Assembly: GCA_035772785.1 (NCBI GenBank)
Contig: JAOCPU010000015.1
Span: forward strand, 532,838-596,837
DNA length: 64,000 bases
Direction of reading: 5' to 3'
Source: Phlebiopsis flavidoalba
Lineage: Eukaryota; Basidiomycota; Agaricomycetes; Polyporales; Phanerochaetaceae
How positions within the stretch are numbered: the stretch's first letter is position 1; each line of letters begins with the position of its first letter. The notes beneath the pieces are model-generated. The model searched no databases. It was not told the origin of the DNA and saw only the letters and a list, made by a program, of their open reading frames with translations. Positions 35,009-46,400 of the stretch are shown in pieces. The position numbers and the translations under genes were made by a program.

Positions 35009-36873
35009 ATGACGCTCGACGTCCTACCTACACTTCATTGATAGCAAAGGCGGAAATGCCAACGAAATCCGCGAATCGCAAAAGAAGAGAGGTCTCTCGG
35101 TCGAGATCGTAGACGAAGTCATCCAGATGTACGCGGACTGGGTGAAGAGTGCGCACAACGATGGATTCCCTACCTATATTACGTAGAGTACTGATTCTGT
35201 CTTGAGATAGTGGACTTCGAAGCGAACAATATTAGCAAACAAGTAAACGCTGTACAGAAAGAGATAGGAGCGAAAAAGAAGGTAACGAGATCGACGCGAT
35301 GGCACGGGGATAGCACTCAAGAGGCATCATAGGCGAAAGAAAAATGCGGATGGAGCTCGTCGCGAAGAAGAAAGAGCTGGACGAGCAGGTCGCTGCGAAT
35401 GCGAGCAGAGTCGAAAGAGCATGAGATTAAGATGCGGCAAAGAGCTTCGACCGTTGGTAACATCGTTGGCAAGGATGCCCCCGTCAGCTTGACAGAGGTG
35501 AGTATTATAATATTCGAGGGAAATCCTGACTTCATGCTCTGTAACAGGATGACAATGTCACTCTCCGAACGTGGCATCCAGAGGGACCGAATGGACAGGT
35601 AGAGAAGAAGGGCGGATATTATGCCTCACCACGAAGTTCTTCTGCGTCTCGATGCCATGGACCTCGAGCGCGGTATGCATACATCAATCTTTATCAAATA
35701 ATCAACTCATATTTTACTAGGTGCAAAGATTGCGGGCCACAGAGGTTATTTCCTGACCAACGACGGCATCGACCTGAATCAAGCTCTTATCACCTACGGT
35801 CTGCACTTCCTCCGGAAGAAGGGCTACAGGAACCTCCAGCCTCCCTTCATGATGAACAAGGGACATGATGGCCAAGACTGCACAGCTGGACCAGTTCGAC
35901 GAGGAGCTGTACAAGGTCATCGCAAGACGACGACGAAAAGTACCTTATCGCGACCTCGGAGCAGCAGCCCATCTCGGCGTACCACTCGTCGGGCGCAGCG
36001 ATGTGGTTCGAGTCACCAGAGACACAGCTCCCGCTGAAATACTGCGCCGGATACTCGAGCTCGTGCTATTTTCCGGGAAGGAGGCCGGCTCGGCGGGACG
36101 CGACATGTGGGGCACTCTTCCGCTGCACCAGTTCGAGAATGGTCGAGCAGTTCTGTCATCACGGGAAAAAAAAAAAAAAAGTCCGCCCCGGACAAGAGCT
36201 GGGATACGTCGAGACCAGAGTATTTGCGGCGGGCGGCCCTCGGAGGAGTTCTTACCAGAGCCTCTTGACGGCATCCCTTATACCACCACGCGTGGTCGCG
36301 ATTGCTCCTCCTCACCTGGCGATGGACAGCTCAAACCTTGCGGCCTCAGCAAAGTAATGAACCTTGAGGCGTGGTTCCCTTTCCAGGAGCTCGTACAAGG
36401 AGGCTCGATCTCGTGGCTCGAACTGACGAATACAGATAACCCGTGAGTGTTAGTCTGCTCCTTCCGACATGAAAGTATCAATCCCTTTTTTTTACGCTAC
36501 TTTGTAGAGAGGCCGAAGAACTTGAAGTTCCGCTGTGGATCTTAAGACAAAAGACCATGCAGGCGCCGCAAGGTCTTACGTGCAACGATGCTGAAACGGG
36601 CACTCTGACTGCCACCGGAGGCGGCGCTCTCCGTCGGTCCCTGCTGTACATCGTTCGAACACTACCTAGACCTGCCCAAGGTACGGGCTCATACCTCCAA
36701 TGGCCTATAGGGGGGTGGAGCGCTGCTTCAAGCAGTTCATAGCTCAGGATATGGTTTTCAGAGGTCTTGTCATCCCAGAGGTCCTGGAGACCCTACATGC
36801 AAGGGCGTGAGTTTTCCTTCTTCCATGGGTGAAGGAGCTGCCCAAGGGTCTCCAGAAGAAGAAAGCGGCGTAA
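35009..36873 (+). CDS. SES1: seryl-tRNA synthetase, cytosolic
   Basis: Charges tRNA-Ser with serine; class II synthetase, cytosolic, essential. Start MTLDVL at 35009. LHFIDSKGGNANEIRESQKK resumes after a short duplicated CTAC, then EIVDEVIQMYADWVK, an intron, NNISKQVNAVQKEIGAKKK (coiled-coil arm), EIKMRQRASTVGNIVGKDAP, an intron, DNVTLRTWHPEGPNGQVEKK, AKIAGHRGYFLTNDGIDLNQ, ALITYGLHFLRKKGYRNLQP (motif 1 region), TAQLDQFDEELYKVI, LPLKYCAGYSSC (motif 2), KEAGSAGRDMWG, LHQFE, LEAWFPFQE, and the end FLPWVKELPKGLQKKKAA (FL in part inferred) with TAA at 36871-36873. Shifts occur near 35025, 35640, 35865, 36075 and at an A15 run (36166-36180). An indispensable single-copy gene should not be this broken, so it is the clearest sign of assembly indels here. 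Confidence 0.88.
36166..36180. repeat. A15 homopolymer inside seryl-tRNA synthetase
   Basis: Fifteen A's directly after codons for VEQFCHHG (family: VEQF followed by a variable loop) and before the DKSWDT segment, which is read in another frame. Confidence 0.75.
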
Positions 36874-37042
36874 GGCCGGGGAATAATGTCAACATCAACG
36901 TGTATCCATATTTGCTTGTTTCTGTAAAGTGGCTCATGTAGACTGTCGTTGTTCGTATCAGAGTGGCCGAGGAATGTATCGTGTGGAATATGTTTTTTTC
37001 GTGTTTTTGTACATGGAAGTACTACGACTCGCACGATCCAGC

Positions 37043-39929
37043 TCAGTGGAAGAACACACCCTCGCTGTCAAATCATTTGGTGAGTTTTCAGAAGATATGG
37101 GTAGAATGGATGATAACGTACGCGAACTCCCAGAGGTTTTTCTGAGGGTTGTTGTATGTCGCGTTTGTGTATGGAAAGCGGAAGAGTGGCAACTCGGACT
37201 CGTACGCTGTGATCATTGGTCAATATCTGTGCTGTGAAAGCACGTAACGCGCTCACCAATAGGTACCTCCTCGTTGAGGAAGCTCCAAGCTAAGAAAACG
37301 GCGGGCTTAACAGCGCGAAGCATTCACAAGGCGACCAGGCTCACCAGTTCTCCAGTTATGCCGCATACATGTTCGCATTGACCAACAAATCCGGAGGCGC
37401 GAGGGGGGTCCTACGCGCACTGTCAGTACCGCACGTTGCTACACCCCGCAAAAAGAGAGAGCGCCCCACATTCTTGACACCGGCAGTCTTGATCTCGTCG
37501 TCGAGGTCGACCCACACGTTCGAGCACCTGATTGCCCGCCATGCCCCTTGTACTGCAGCACCTCACCTGGCTTGCCGCCAAAGATCGCGATCTTGGTCTG
37601 GTGCCGCTCGAACATGAGCGTGCTGAACATAGCGCAGGTTGATGCGCATTTTTTGTTGCGCGTTGCTCACTGCGCGGGTTAGTAGGGAAGATTGAGCAAA
37701 GGGAGCAAGGAACGTAACGATCGCGGACGGTTGCTAAAGCCAAATTGTCAGTAATTGTCAGTGAAGGAAAAGGGAAGGGCTTACATTGAGGTCGAAGGGA
37801 GGGTTGTTCGGTGGGTCAACGACGAAGCCCTCAGCGCATGTGTCCTATGTGGACGTAAGTCAGCAAAAAGGCTTGCCTAGTGCGGAATAGATATCTAACG
37901 AAGAAGCGTTGCGAGTTCTGGTCGGTAACGCGGTCCGACCCCGTTGATGTGGAACGGCACGCTGGGGTTGTTGTAGTTGTGAGTGATAGGCATGACAGTG
38001 TTATTCAGGAATGCAACTTTACAGAACGCATCAGCAGGGAAATGCATTGAATGTGCGGCGTATACGCACAGTTGTCTGGCGTGTAGAAACGTGGAGAGTG
38101 TCGTTCAGACAAAAAGAGACCTTGCTTGATGTCAGCAGCAAGAATCTTCTGTGCCAGCGGGTTAGCCCGGTTGGTCGACTGGAAGCCTCTGTGTACCAGG
38201 GTCAGCCTTCTCTCGCAGATTCACTGTAAGGATTTCAAATCAACTCACACGGGTTTCCAGCGTGTTTGCCTAGGTGCTTTGTCCCTAAGCGAGGATTGGT
38301 GCAAAGAACTGGCCAAGGCAGGACAAAGCCACCGCCGTTGTTGGTTAGATTCAATGATGAGACGAGTGACACCCAGACTTCTTGAATTGCGCGAGCTAGC
38401 AGCAACCGTTGAGTGTCGGTCTGGACAAGCTGGTTGAAGTCAGGGTGCCTTCGAAGGAGCCCACAAACACTCTGGGGAGGGCATACAATGAGCAACAGTT
38501 TTTCGGAGGCCGAGTAGACTCGAAGCCCACCACAACTCACAACACCGGTCTTGTTCTTCCTTTTGGGCATAAGAAAATGAACGATTTGATGACTTCCCGC
38601 TAGTACACGTTTCCATTTGTGGGAGGGAGCGTATGGGAGGAAGTGGCTGCGAGAAGACCAACGGCGTTTCTTGTACTGTGCGAGAGGTCGATGATAGAAG
38701 CGCGAGGCCAACTTCTTGCCGACACGTGCTGACCTCAGTTGGACCGTCGGCCAGGGAAGCAGCATTTCCCTCCGTCTTCAGCGGTCCACACCGTGTTGTC
38801 TCATTGTTGGCCGCACAATTAACGGACCCCAGCTACAAATAGAGTCAGACAAGCAGAAACGATCAAATCTGAGACTTACAAGGACGCCTTGTCTGTGAAC
38901 GGCTCGCCGAGATAGTCCGCGACGTACGGATCGAGACGGTTTCAGGCTTGGTGGAACCCACAGGAATGAGCGTCATCGTGAGCGAGTTTCTGTTCGAAGG
39001 CAGGGCCCGCGATATCGCCAAAGCGCTGGGAAAAGTCGGTGTCCCGAGATGCGGTAGCTGCTGAAGTAGGCGCTGTTCACGCGGACACCGTGATCGAGGT
39101 AGTTGCCCGACTCGGTGCGCGCGATGAGATCCGCGTACGCGTATGCGTCCATAAGAGCCCTCGATCTGCAGCACGCGCGCGCCCGCGAGCCGCTTGAAGT
39201 CGAAGCCGAGCTTGTCGAAGAAAGCAGTGAATCCCCTTGCCTGACGGCGCACAGCGCTATGCGAGCTGCCCGCGATTTGGACACAGTCGGGCGCGATGAA
39301 GACACTTTGCACGCCGTGCTCGTCTGCGAGTGTCACTGGCGGCGCGGGAGCAGGTTCTGGGAGGAGGTGTTTGTAGCAGTTGGGGAACCAGCCTGATAGG
39401 CGGTGCCAGACTGCTGTCAGCAAAAAACGGAGCTTTTAGAACAACATGTTGCGCGCAGCTGACCGGAACGACACTCACGCGTGTCTGTGACCATCATTGA
39501 GCTGCGTTGTAAAGTTGTAGACAGCGCGGTTGAAGTCGTAATCCGTCTGATGAGGTGGGGGTGGTTGAGAACAAGGCTCTCACGATGCTTTGCCAATATT
39601 ACGGTACCTCGAATTTTGTGCTATTAATTTGAGAGCGATGATGGCACGGATGTTGGCGGTGGACTCTTGGAATGGAGGAGGCGAGTTAAGATAGAAGTCT
39701 TCAAACGTGTAGAAGTCGAAAACCCGCGCAATGTGTTGTTCAGTACGTTCTGGCGGAGGGTTTTCGTTGAAGGGGAAAGACTTCAAGCAAGCCAGAGCCT
39801 GAGCAGGCGCGACGAAGGTCTGTCCAGCGAACTGAGCACATGGGTCCGCCGAGGCCGATGTGCAGCTTGTGCAAGAAGGGCCGACGCTACGGCCGCGGGA
39901 GACGATGCCTGGAGGCTGGAGGGACGCAT
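37043..39929 (-). CDS. secreted S41-type (tail-specific) peptidase
   Basis: Extracellular serine peptidase of the fungal S41/CPAF-like family. Upstream TATA at 40018-40025; first ATG after it at 39929 begins MRPSSLQASSPAAVASALLA, a likely signal peptide with a frame change, then CAQFAGQTFVAPAQALACLK, DFYTFEDFYLNSPPPFQEST, NCYKHLLPEPAPAPPVTLAD, GVQSVFIAPDCVQIAG, FFDKLGFDFKRLAGARVLQI, DAYAYADLIARTESGNYLDH, SYRISG, LTMTLIPVGSTKPETV, SLNLTNNGGGF, the catalytic-Ser segment CASTCAMFSTLMFERHQTKI (Ser codon 37640-37642), AIFGGKPGEVLQYKG, PLFRFPYTNATYNNPQKNLW and EFA|EGVFFH after an intron, stop at 37043-37045. The length is about 700 aa as in the family. Many introns of about 50 bases and several shifts are present. 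Identification is firm. Confidence 0.82.
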
Positions 39930-41975
39930 CGTGAGCAGGAGGGCGACGAGCACTGAGACTTCTGGGGTCGAAGTTTCGGCTGCTCGTTGGCTTCCTGCTC
40001 TCTCTCCCCGGGCAGACGTTATATACGCTGTGTTAAGGAGATATGGTGAATTAAAATTGATGGATACGCCGCCTGGTCTTCTTTGATGGTGGGAAGGACG
40101 CTGCCAGTATAAGGGCGGCGTGGTTTCCCGTTCATGGGAAATGAGCAGCGTCTGATGGGACTTCCACATTCTTGCGAGCCCATGTCGGATAGCAGATTGC
40201 GTTTGTCTACAGGCCCTACGTGTCCTGGGCTTTAGACATGGTGCCACGCGGCACAACGGTAGTGTAGGGGAGCGCATGCTTTTCCGTCTCCCGCATGGTT
40301 TTCGGGCAGGATAAAATGGGACGTGGGTATGGATATCTTTGTATTTAGCTGTGGCGCGACACGATCATTGAGACGCATGAGCTGTCTGTCATGCTTTGCA
40401 ACGTACTTTGAGGACCGACAGGTCCGACGGTTTTTGAGGATGGTGACGGTTAGAGGGAAAGATGGCTAGCGCCTTGACCAACCATTCTCGATAACACGGA
40501 CCAGCCAGAAGTGTAGAACTGTTTTGTTCATTCAAGAATAAAATTAGCATAAATTCAGGCGAGCCTTATCTTCTGCTCGAGGATAAAAATAATCTCATCG
40601 CCCCGAGACATTCAGATGATTGGCAACACGTGGTCACCGCCCACGTCGGCTGAGGGTGTTGCGTGAGCGGTGTTCTTCACGTCCGGTTCACGCCACAAGT
40701 CATGCCCATTATCATTTCAATATGAGTGCAGATACCGCCACATTACTCAGACGTACCTAGTGTGCGAAATCGACTGTATATTTTTTTGGTGTGTCCGATT
40801 CATTGCAAGGAACGGCCGGGGGCTCGTCGGTGGGCACTGACATTGCGCGTTGCAGGTTTCTGTGACACGTCATTAGCATCCGGTGCAAGCTCAACGGGCC
40901 TGATCGGGACCCACCCTGTCCTATCTTTTGCCAGGCTGTGAACTCACATGAGGAATTGGTCTCATTGGCGAACCTGACCACTACTACCGCAAGATGATCG
41001 ACTCACTATCCCTTCGTGTTCCTGACTATGCGTTCACCCCGACCATCATCGTAGGGGCCGCCAAAGTCCAGTAGCTGTTCAGATGACTGCCGGAGCCGCA
41101 GTCGTGCGTGCTAATCGCTTGGAGGTCATTCGACATGTCACCTACCTCCGCCGCGCGAGTTCCATATACCTGCAATTTCTAGCCACTTCTGAGAAGAATT
41201 AAATGAACACAGTGCAATCCACCGTCATCAACTACTCCGGAGTCCATGGGCGCATTTGGTGGCTGTCTTTCTCCAGATCAGTCGTTCATCTAGGGCTACA
41301 GTACGCCCCGACACGCCAGCGTGGCAACCGACGGTCGGATAATGCGACATTGCAACCTCAACCATCGGCGCCCGGCGAGGTTACCCGTCTGGCTGCGGTT
41401 GACCGTCCGTCCGCGCTCGTCGCGCTCAGAAGTCGCGACAAGTCTATCCCTTATTCGGTTTCATTGTCGGGCGCCGTGATTCAGAACCCTGAAGTACCTG
41501 AAAAAAAGTCTTTGGCCCAGCCTTAGGCTCGGCAGTATTGTACGTCTCCAGAGAAAATAATCTCATCAAGCTCACGGTAAGACAGAGGTGAGTCTTGTCT
41601 CTCGAATGCGTTTGACAATACAAGGGTCACTTTGGTCCTCGGACTTGTTCGCGCGATTATAAACTATTATAAACCGCCGCCGCCTGACGCCCTGCACTAG
41701 CCGCCGTCGCTTCGTTGCTCTTGGAAGCGGCTTGATGACGCTGCTTGGGCGACGTCGGTTGCCGACTTGAATTGGGCTTGAAGCCATGTCGTTGGCTATC
41801 CAGACAACTGAAACTCAGCGTGTGTTCAGGGTGATCAGCGGGGCGCCTTTGTCTGGCGCTCCGGGATGGGCGGTGGAGGACCCTGGCGCGCTTCTCCCGG
41901 CAGCCCAGTGGTTTAAAGAGTGGGCTTGCAGCTCATTTCCGCGGTGCTCATCCTCCTCAAGACTCTGCCAGTGCA
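39930..41975. other. promoter of the peptidase plus unassigned sequence
   Basis: Holds the TATA box of the - strand peptidase. A short protein-like + frame at 40952-41074 (GIGLIGEPDHYYRKMIDSLS, RVPDYAFTPTIIVGAAKVQ, then TAG) may be a last exon of a small gene starting near 40722 (ATG AGT GCA GAT). A + frame at 41203-41526 contains YAPTRQRGNRR and a Pro/Ser-rich end. I recognise neither. Confidence 0.35.
40018..40025 (-). promoter_or_regulatory. TATA box of the S41 peptidase gene
   Basis: TATATAAC on the - strand, about 90 bases upstream of the ATG at 39929. Spacing is appropriate for a TATA-driven secreted-enzyme gene and supports that start. Confidence 0.5.
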
Positions 41976-42879
41976 ATGTTTTCTCAATATTCCTCATTTT
42001 TCAACTCTGGCCTGTTATTCTCGCGACCCACCCCACGGGGCACAGTCAATCCAAATAGCGTCCACACTAGCAAGGAAGGCCCGAAGCCCCAAATGATCAT
42101 GCCACTCGACGAGTACGTAGAGTATCTACCTAATGCTCAGCTGCTGAAACTGACATTCTCGATTAGTGACAAGTCATTCTTTCATTTTTCATCTTCCTCG
42201 TCCGTTACGCGCAGAGTCATGGGTCGCCACTCCCGCAGCCGCCGACGGCATAACACGCTCGAACTCGATCTGCTATCCGAATTTCCGGACGTCCCGCACT
42301 CCTGCCCCCAACATTCCGCCCTCGCTCGACATATCATTCGCCCTGAACGGCGCACCTGCTCTCCCCGGCCATCGCGTCCTCGGGGGTCACCATCTCCGAG
42401 TCTCGAGAACGCCCACTTCATCTACCCGACCCCGGCCCCGCCGACTCCCACATCACCGCCGCGCCCGCCACCATCGCACGCCACGCGGTGAGTGTGGGCG
42501 CACAGGATGCTACGGCCCGCCGCGACCGCAGCAGACAATGCTTACCGCCCCCCGCGGCGGGTCTCAGGCTTCGGTCGATGTCCTCCGCGTCGGCATCCGG
42601 GCCCGCGGTTCGCCGCCACGCGGGGGGGACTACATAGGGCGCAAGCTACTCAAATAGCTGGAGCGATACCAGGCTGCTTGGGTCTCTTGCACTGGAAAGG
42701 GACGGAGAGAACGATGCGAATCACCGGATTTCCACGCGGGTGGAGTCCTGCTGGAGACGAGCTACGGGATTCGCTTCCGACGAGTAGCAAGACTAGCCGC
42801 AACCTCTCAGCGGTTGTCCAGATTGCCGTGGCTTATCCCTCAACTGTATCTGTATCCGAATCTGCTCTACTGTCTGTAG
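41976..42879 (+). CDS. conserved hypothetical protein with an in-frame stop
   Basis: A fungal protein of unknown function. It starts MFSQYSSFFNSGLLFSRPTP at 41976 with EGPKPQMIMPLDEYVEYLP and NAQLLKLTFSISD. The middle is Pro/Ser-rich and disordered (TPAPPTPTSPPRPPPSHATR). VDVLRVGIRARGSPPRGGDY then IGRKLLK leads to an in-frame TAG, after which the same frame stays open with LERYQAAWVSCTGKGRRERC, ESPDFHAGGVLLETSYGIRF and RRVARLAATSQRLSRLPW to the next TAG at 42877-42879. The stop could come from CAG by one base change, since Gln would be natural in KLLKQLERY. Shifts lie near 42190 and 42490. I recall similar segments from Agaricomycete hypotheticals but know no function. Confidence 0.55.
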
Positions 42880-43441
42880 CAGACACACGTCCATACACTA
42901 CAATCCTCTAACCCTCGCTCTTTTATAACATTCTAGCGTGTATGTAACACCATACCGTAGTCTATCGTAGCATAAGCGCTACTCTCCGCTCCTTACGCTC
43001 GTTTCTCCCCAATATTTATTGCTATTATTATTCTGTAGATATTCGTCTTTTCGTGTACATACATTAGCGTAAAGAGCTCTAATCGGACGCAGCGCGACCA
43101 GTATCCTCACTCGCGATCAACTCAAACCTTCCGGCAACGAGCGCCCACGTTGTGGCGTCGATGCTTTCGTGGGGGATCATAGAAGACACAGATCACTTCT
43201 CTCTATTTGTGTGTCATGCCATTCCAGAAAGAGATGCCACGTTCGCATGAGGCGGGAAGCATTATTACAGAGCTAGCATTATGCAGGTAGGAATGCAACG
43301 AAGCAGGGAGTACAGACGAAACGAGACATGCGGATGTGGGGTGGGTGCAGCGGTAGCAGGACAGCAATGGTAAAAACTGGGTAAACCAACAGGGTATGAA
43401 GTGAGGGGAAAAATACTATACTACGTAAAAAATTAAAAAGT
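42880..43441. other. intergenic between convergent genes
   Basis: 3' regions of the hypothetical (+) and SET1 (-). Nothing is seen beyond T/A-rich probable 3' UTR sequence. Confidence 0.5.
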
Positions 43442-46400
43442 CTAGTTGAGGTAGCCACGACACTTCGCGGAGCCGCACAGACACGGGATTTTTTTTTGTC
43501 GTTCTCGAGCGGGAAGTGGTAATCTGTGCGAGTAAGGAGTGAGATGTAGCGCATGGGAATAAGATCGGGAAAACCTGTACTGACCATAAGTGATTTCACG
43601 CTTCCGAGTTCGATATCTTGTTTGGCGTAGATGACGATTTTCTTTCTCGCCGCCGATCATGATAATCTTTGCGTTACAATTGGGATCGCATGAATGATTG
43701 ATAAGCGGCGTCTGAAACAAAGAGTAAGCAAGTGGGCGATGCCGATTCCATATGAATACGTACCCAAGATTGCCCTTCTTCGTCGCATCTACGACCAAAA
43801 TCCTCGTCGATACGGAAGAGATAACTACTTCCAATACCCTGGCGCTCGTACGTCTTCTCCCGCTTGTCCGCGACCTGCGCCCGGATGATCTCAACCGACG
43901 TACTCGATGACCATCTCGCCGCGGGAGATTCTTTTCTCCATAGCGTAGAGACCTCCAGTCGTGGATCGGGGAGCGCGCGAAGCGCAGGTGTTTCTTTCCG
44001 CGTCTGCAGCTGGTTATACTTGAAGAGCACCGTCGCCGCGTTCTCGCCCTTGGAGATCGCCAGCGCGCGCTGGAGCTGGTTCTTGTCCTCCAGGGCTTGC
44101 GCGTGCCGACGCGCGTTGTGGCGCGGTTCTCGCGCGAGGATATGACGGCCTGGGGCCTGGGGAGGGCGTTCCTCCTCAGCTGTGGCCTCGGTCGTCGTGT
44201 TCCTCGCTGCGTATTGGGCGACGTAGGCTGACTTCTCAGCGTGCGAGAATCTTGTAGTAGCCCTCCGTGCGGGCAGAAGCCAGTGACGTGTACGCGGTGG
44301 TGGTCTTCCGTTTGCTCTGGCTCTTCAGGCGAAGAGATGGGTGCGAAACCGTGCAGCATCTCGTCCAAGCCAGCTTGGCGAAGTAGATGTCCTCGTCGTC
44401 GTCACATATACCAAACCTCGTACGGGTTGATGGCCTTCGGCGCTGCCACGGGAGTAGGGCGCACTTTCTTTGGAACCACAACGGATGAGGTGGTGAAGGT
44501 GAGGGTTCGACAGCGCTCGGGTGTGACATGGGACTTGGGTCAGTGCAGGAGCAATAAATTCCACCTCGTCTGGTACGACCTCGCTGTGAACGACTTCCTC
44601 GAGCGGAAACGACACGACAAGTTGTTTCGATCTTCTCGACCTTCTTCGACTTTCTGCCTTTCTTGACGGCGCCATCTTTGGTCTTAGCCTCCTTCTGCTC
44701 TTCTTTTTCGGATGGGGGACGGCTCTTCGACTATGTTCGACATGGACGGCGCACCTCTTAGCGAGGTGGACACCGTGCTCTCGCGAATCGTTACCGTCAC
44801 GACTGGTGCGGGATTCATGTCGTCCTCAGACTCGATATCTTCGTTCACATGACCTTAAAACCGGCCAGCCTTTTTGGCCTCTTCTTGGCACTCGGCCTCT
44901 CCTCTCTCGATCTCTAGGTCCGTCCTGCGCAAGTTCAGGATTTCCCGGTGCGGGCTTCAGAGCACGGGTTCAGGCGTGGAAGGGCTGCCCTTCGTTTCGG
45001 CAGGTTGTAATGACGATATCCTCAACAGCAGGAAGGCTCAATCCGTTTCTTCTGTTTGCGGAAAGGACAGACCTGTTAAGGCTGGTCCGGAATGCTGATA
45101 CCCAGTCCTACCAAAGAGTCTGCTCGCCCTGAGCGGTCTTCTTTCGCGTCGGCGGCTGCGCCGATATTGGCCTTCCCCCGAGTCTTCTCTTCAGCGATAA
45201 TGCGGCTAATCTCACCAGGGACAACCTGGTTCGCGATGTCTTGCTCCAGTATCGTCCTTCAGTCCTTCAAGATGAGCTTCTCCGCTTGTGTGATGAGGTC
45301 AGAGTCTGACCACGTCGTGGTAGAGGGAAGGGATTGAAGTGAAGGCGCAGGGTGCACAACGACATTCACTGAGTGGCGAGCAAGTGTACGAGCGCCAGAA
45401 TTGAGGAACATTGAAGCACGGCGAGCGGTGTCGGCAGTCTTGAAGGTGACATACCATCCAATGTGGTCTTGTAGCACCTAGAGACGAAAGGTCAGTTGTA
45501 AACGATGGACACTCAGAGAAAGCAGGCGCACCTTGTCAACCTCAAAGCTCGTAAAAAAAACTTCTTTACATCCTCTTCCCGCACCGAGCCACTCAGCTGG
45601 CTGCCATGATCTTCTAGAGTGACGTAGTCAAAGCCGTTCTTAGCGAGCTCCTCCACCACAGCTTCGTGTTCTCGTTGCTTCCCAGACTTCGAGAGGCCAC
45701 CGCGTCGCCTGGCGATTGGAGACGGAGATCTGGAAGGTGGTAGAGAGTCATCATCACGGTCACGCCACGAATAACGGCCTGCGCGTCCGCCAACTGGGAG
45801 CTGACGAGGAGTAGGAAGAAGGAAAGTGGCGGTCTCGAGGCATAACCTCGTGAATAGCTAGGCGGACCGTCTCTTGAAAATTCGTCGCGTCCTCCACGGC
45901 TATATTGCATCGGTCGAAGCACGCGAGCAGGCGGATGTGCGGACAAATCGTTCGGGGTGCCATTACCCAGCATGGGCGATGCAGCCGGTGGCACTGGTGT
46001 GCGCGTGTGCAGTGAATGCGTGCCCGAGCCATTCATCCTAAACTGGGCATACGGAGGAAGTGACTGACTTTGTCCATAATGGGAAGAGGATCGTATCGGT
46101 TCCGCCTGGAGGATGCTGGGATGTGATGTTTGGTCGCCAAGGCATGGATGGGGTATGTCCTGCGCTCGTGCTCGGAGTGTTCTTGACGAAGATGCCTCGC
46201 GCTTCCTCCGCTCCTCTTCCTGCTGTTGCTTCTTCTTCTCTTCCTCCGCGCGCCGCTTCTCATCCCTTTCCCGCCTTCGCCTTTGTTCCAGCTCCTTCAT
46301 AACTGCCACCAACTTCTTGCCCTCGCCGTCAAACACCACCCTCAGCTCTTCCCACCTCCTGGATCATCAGCATTATTGCAATACCTGTCGCGCCCTTCTT

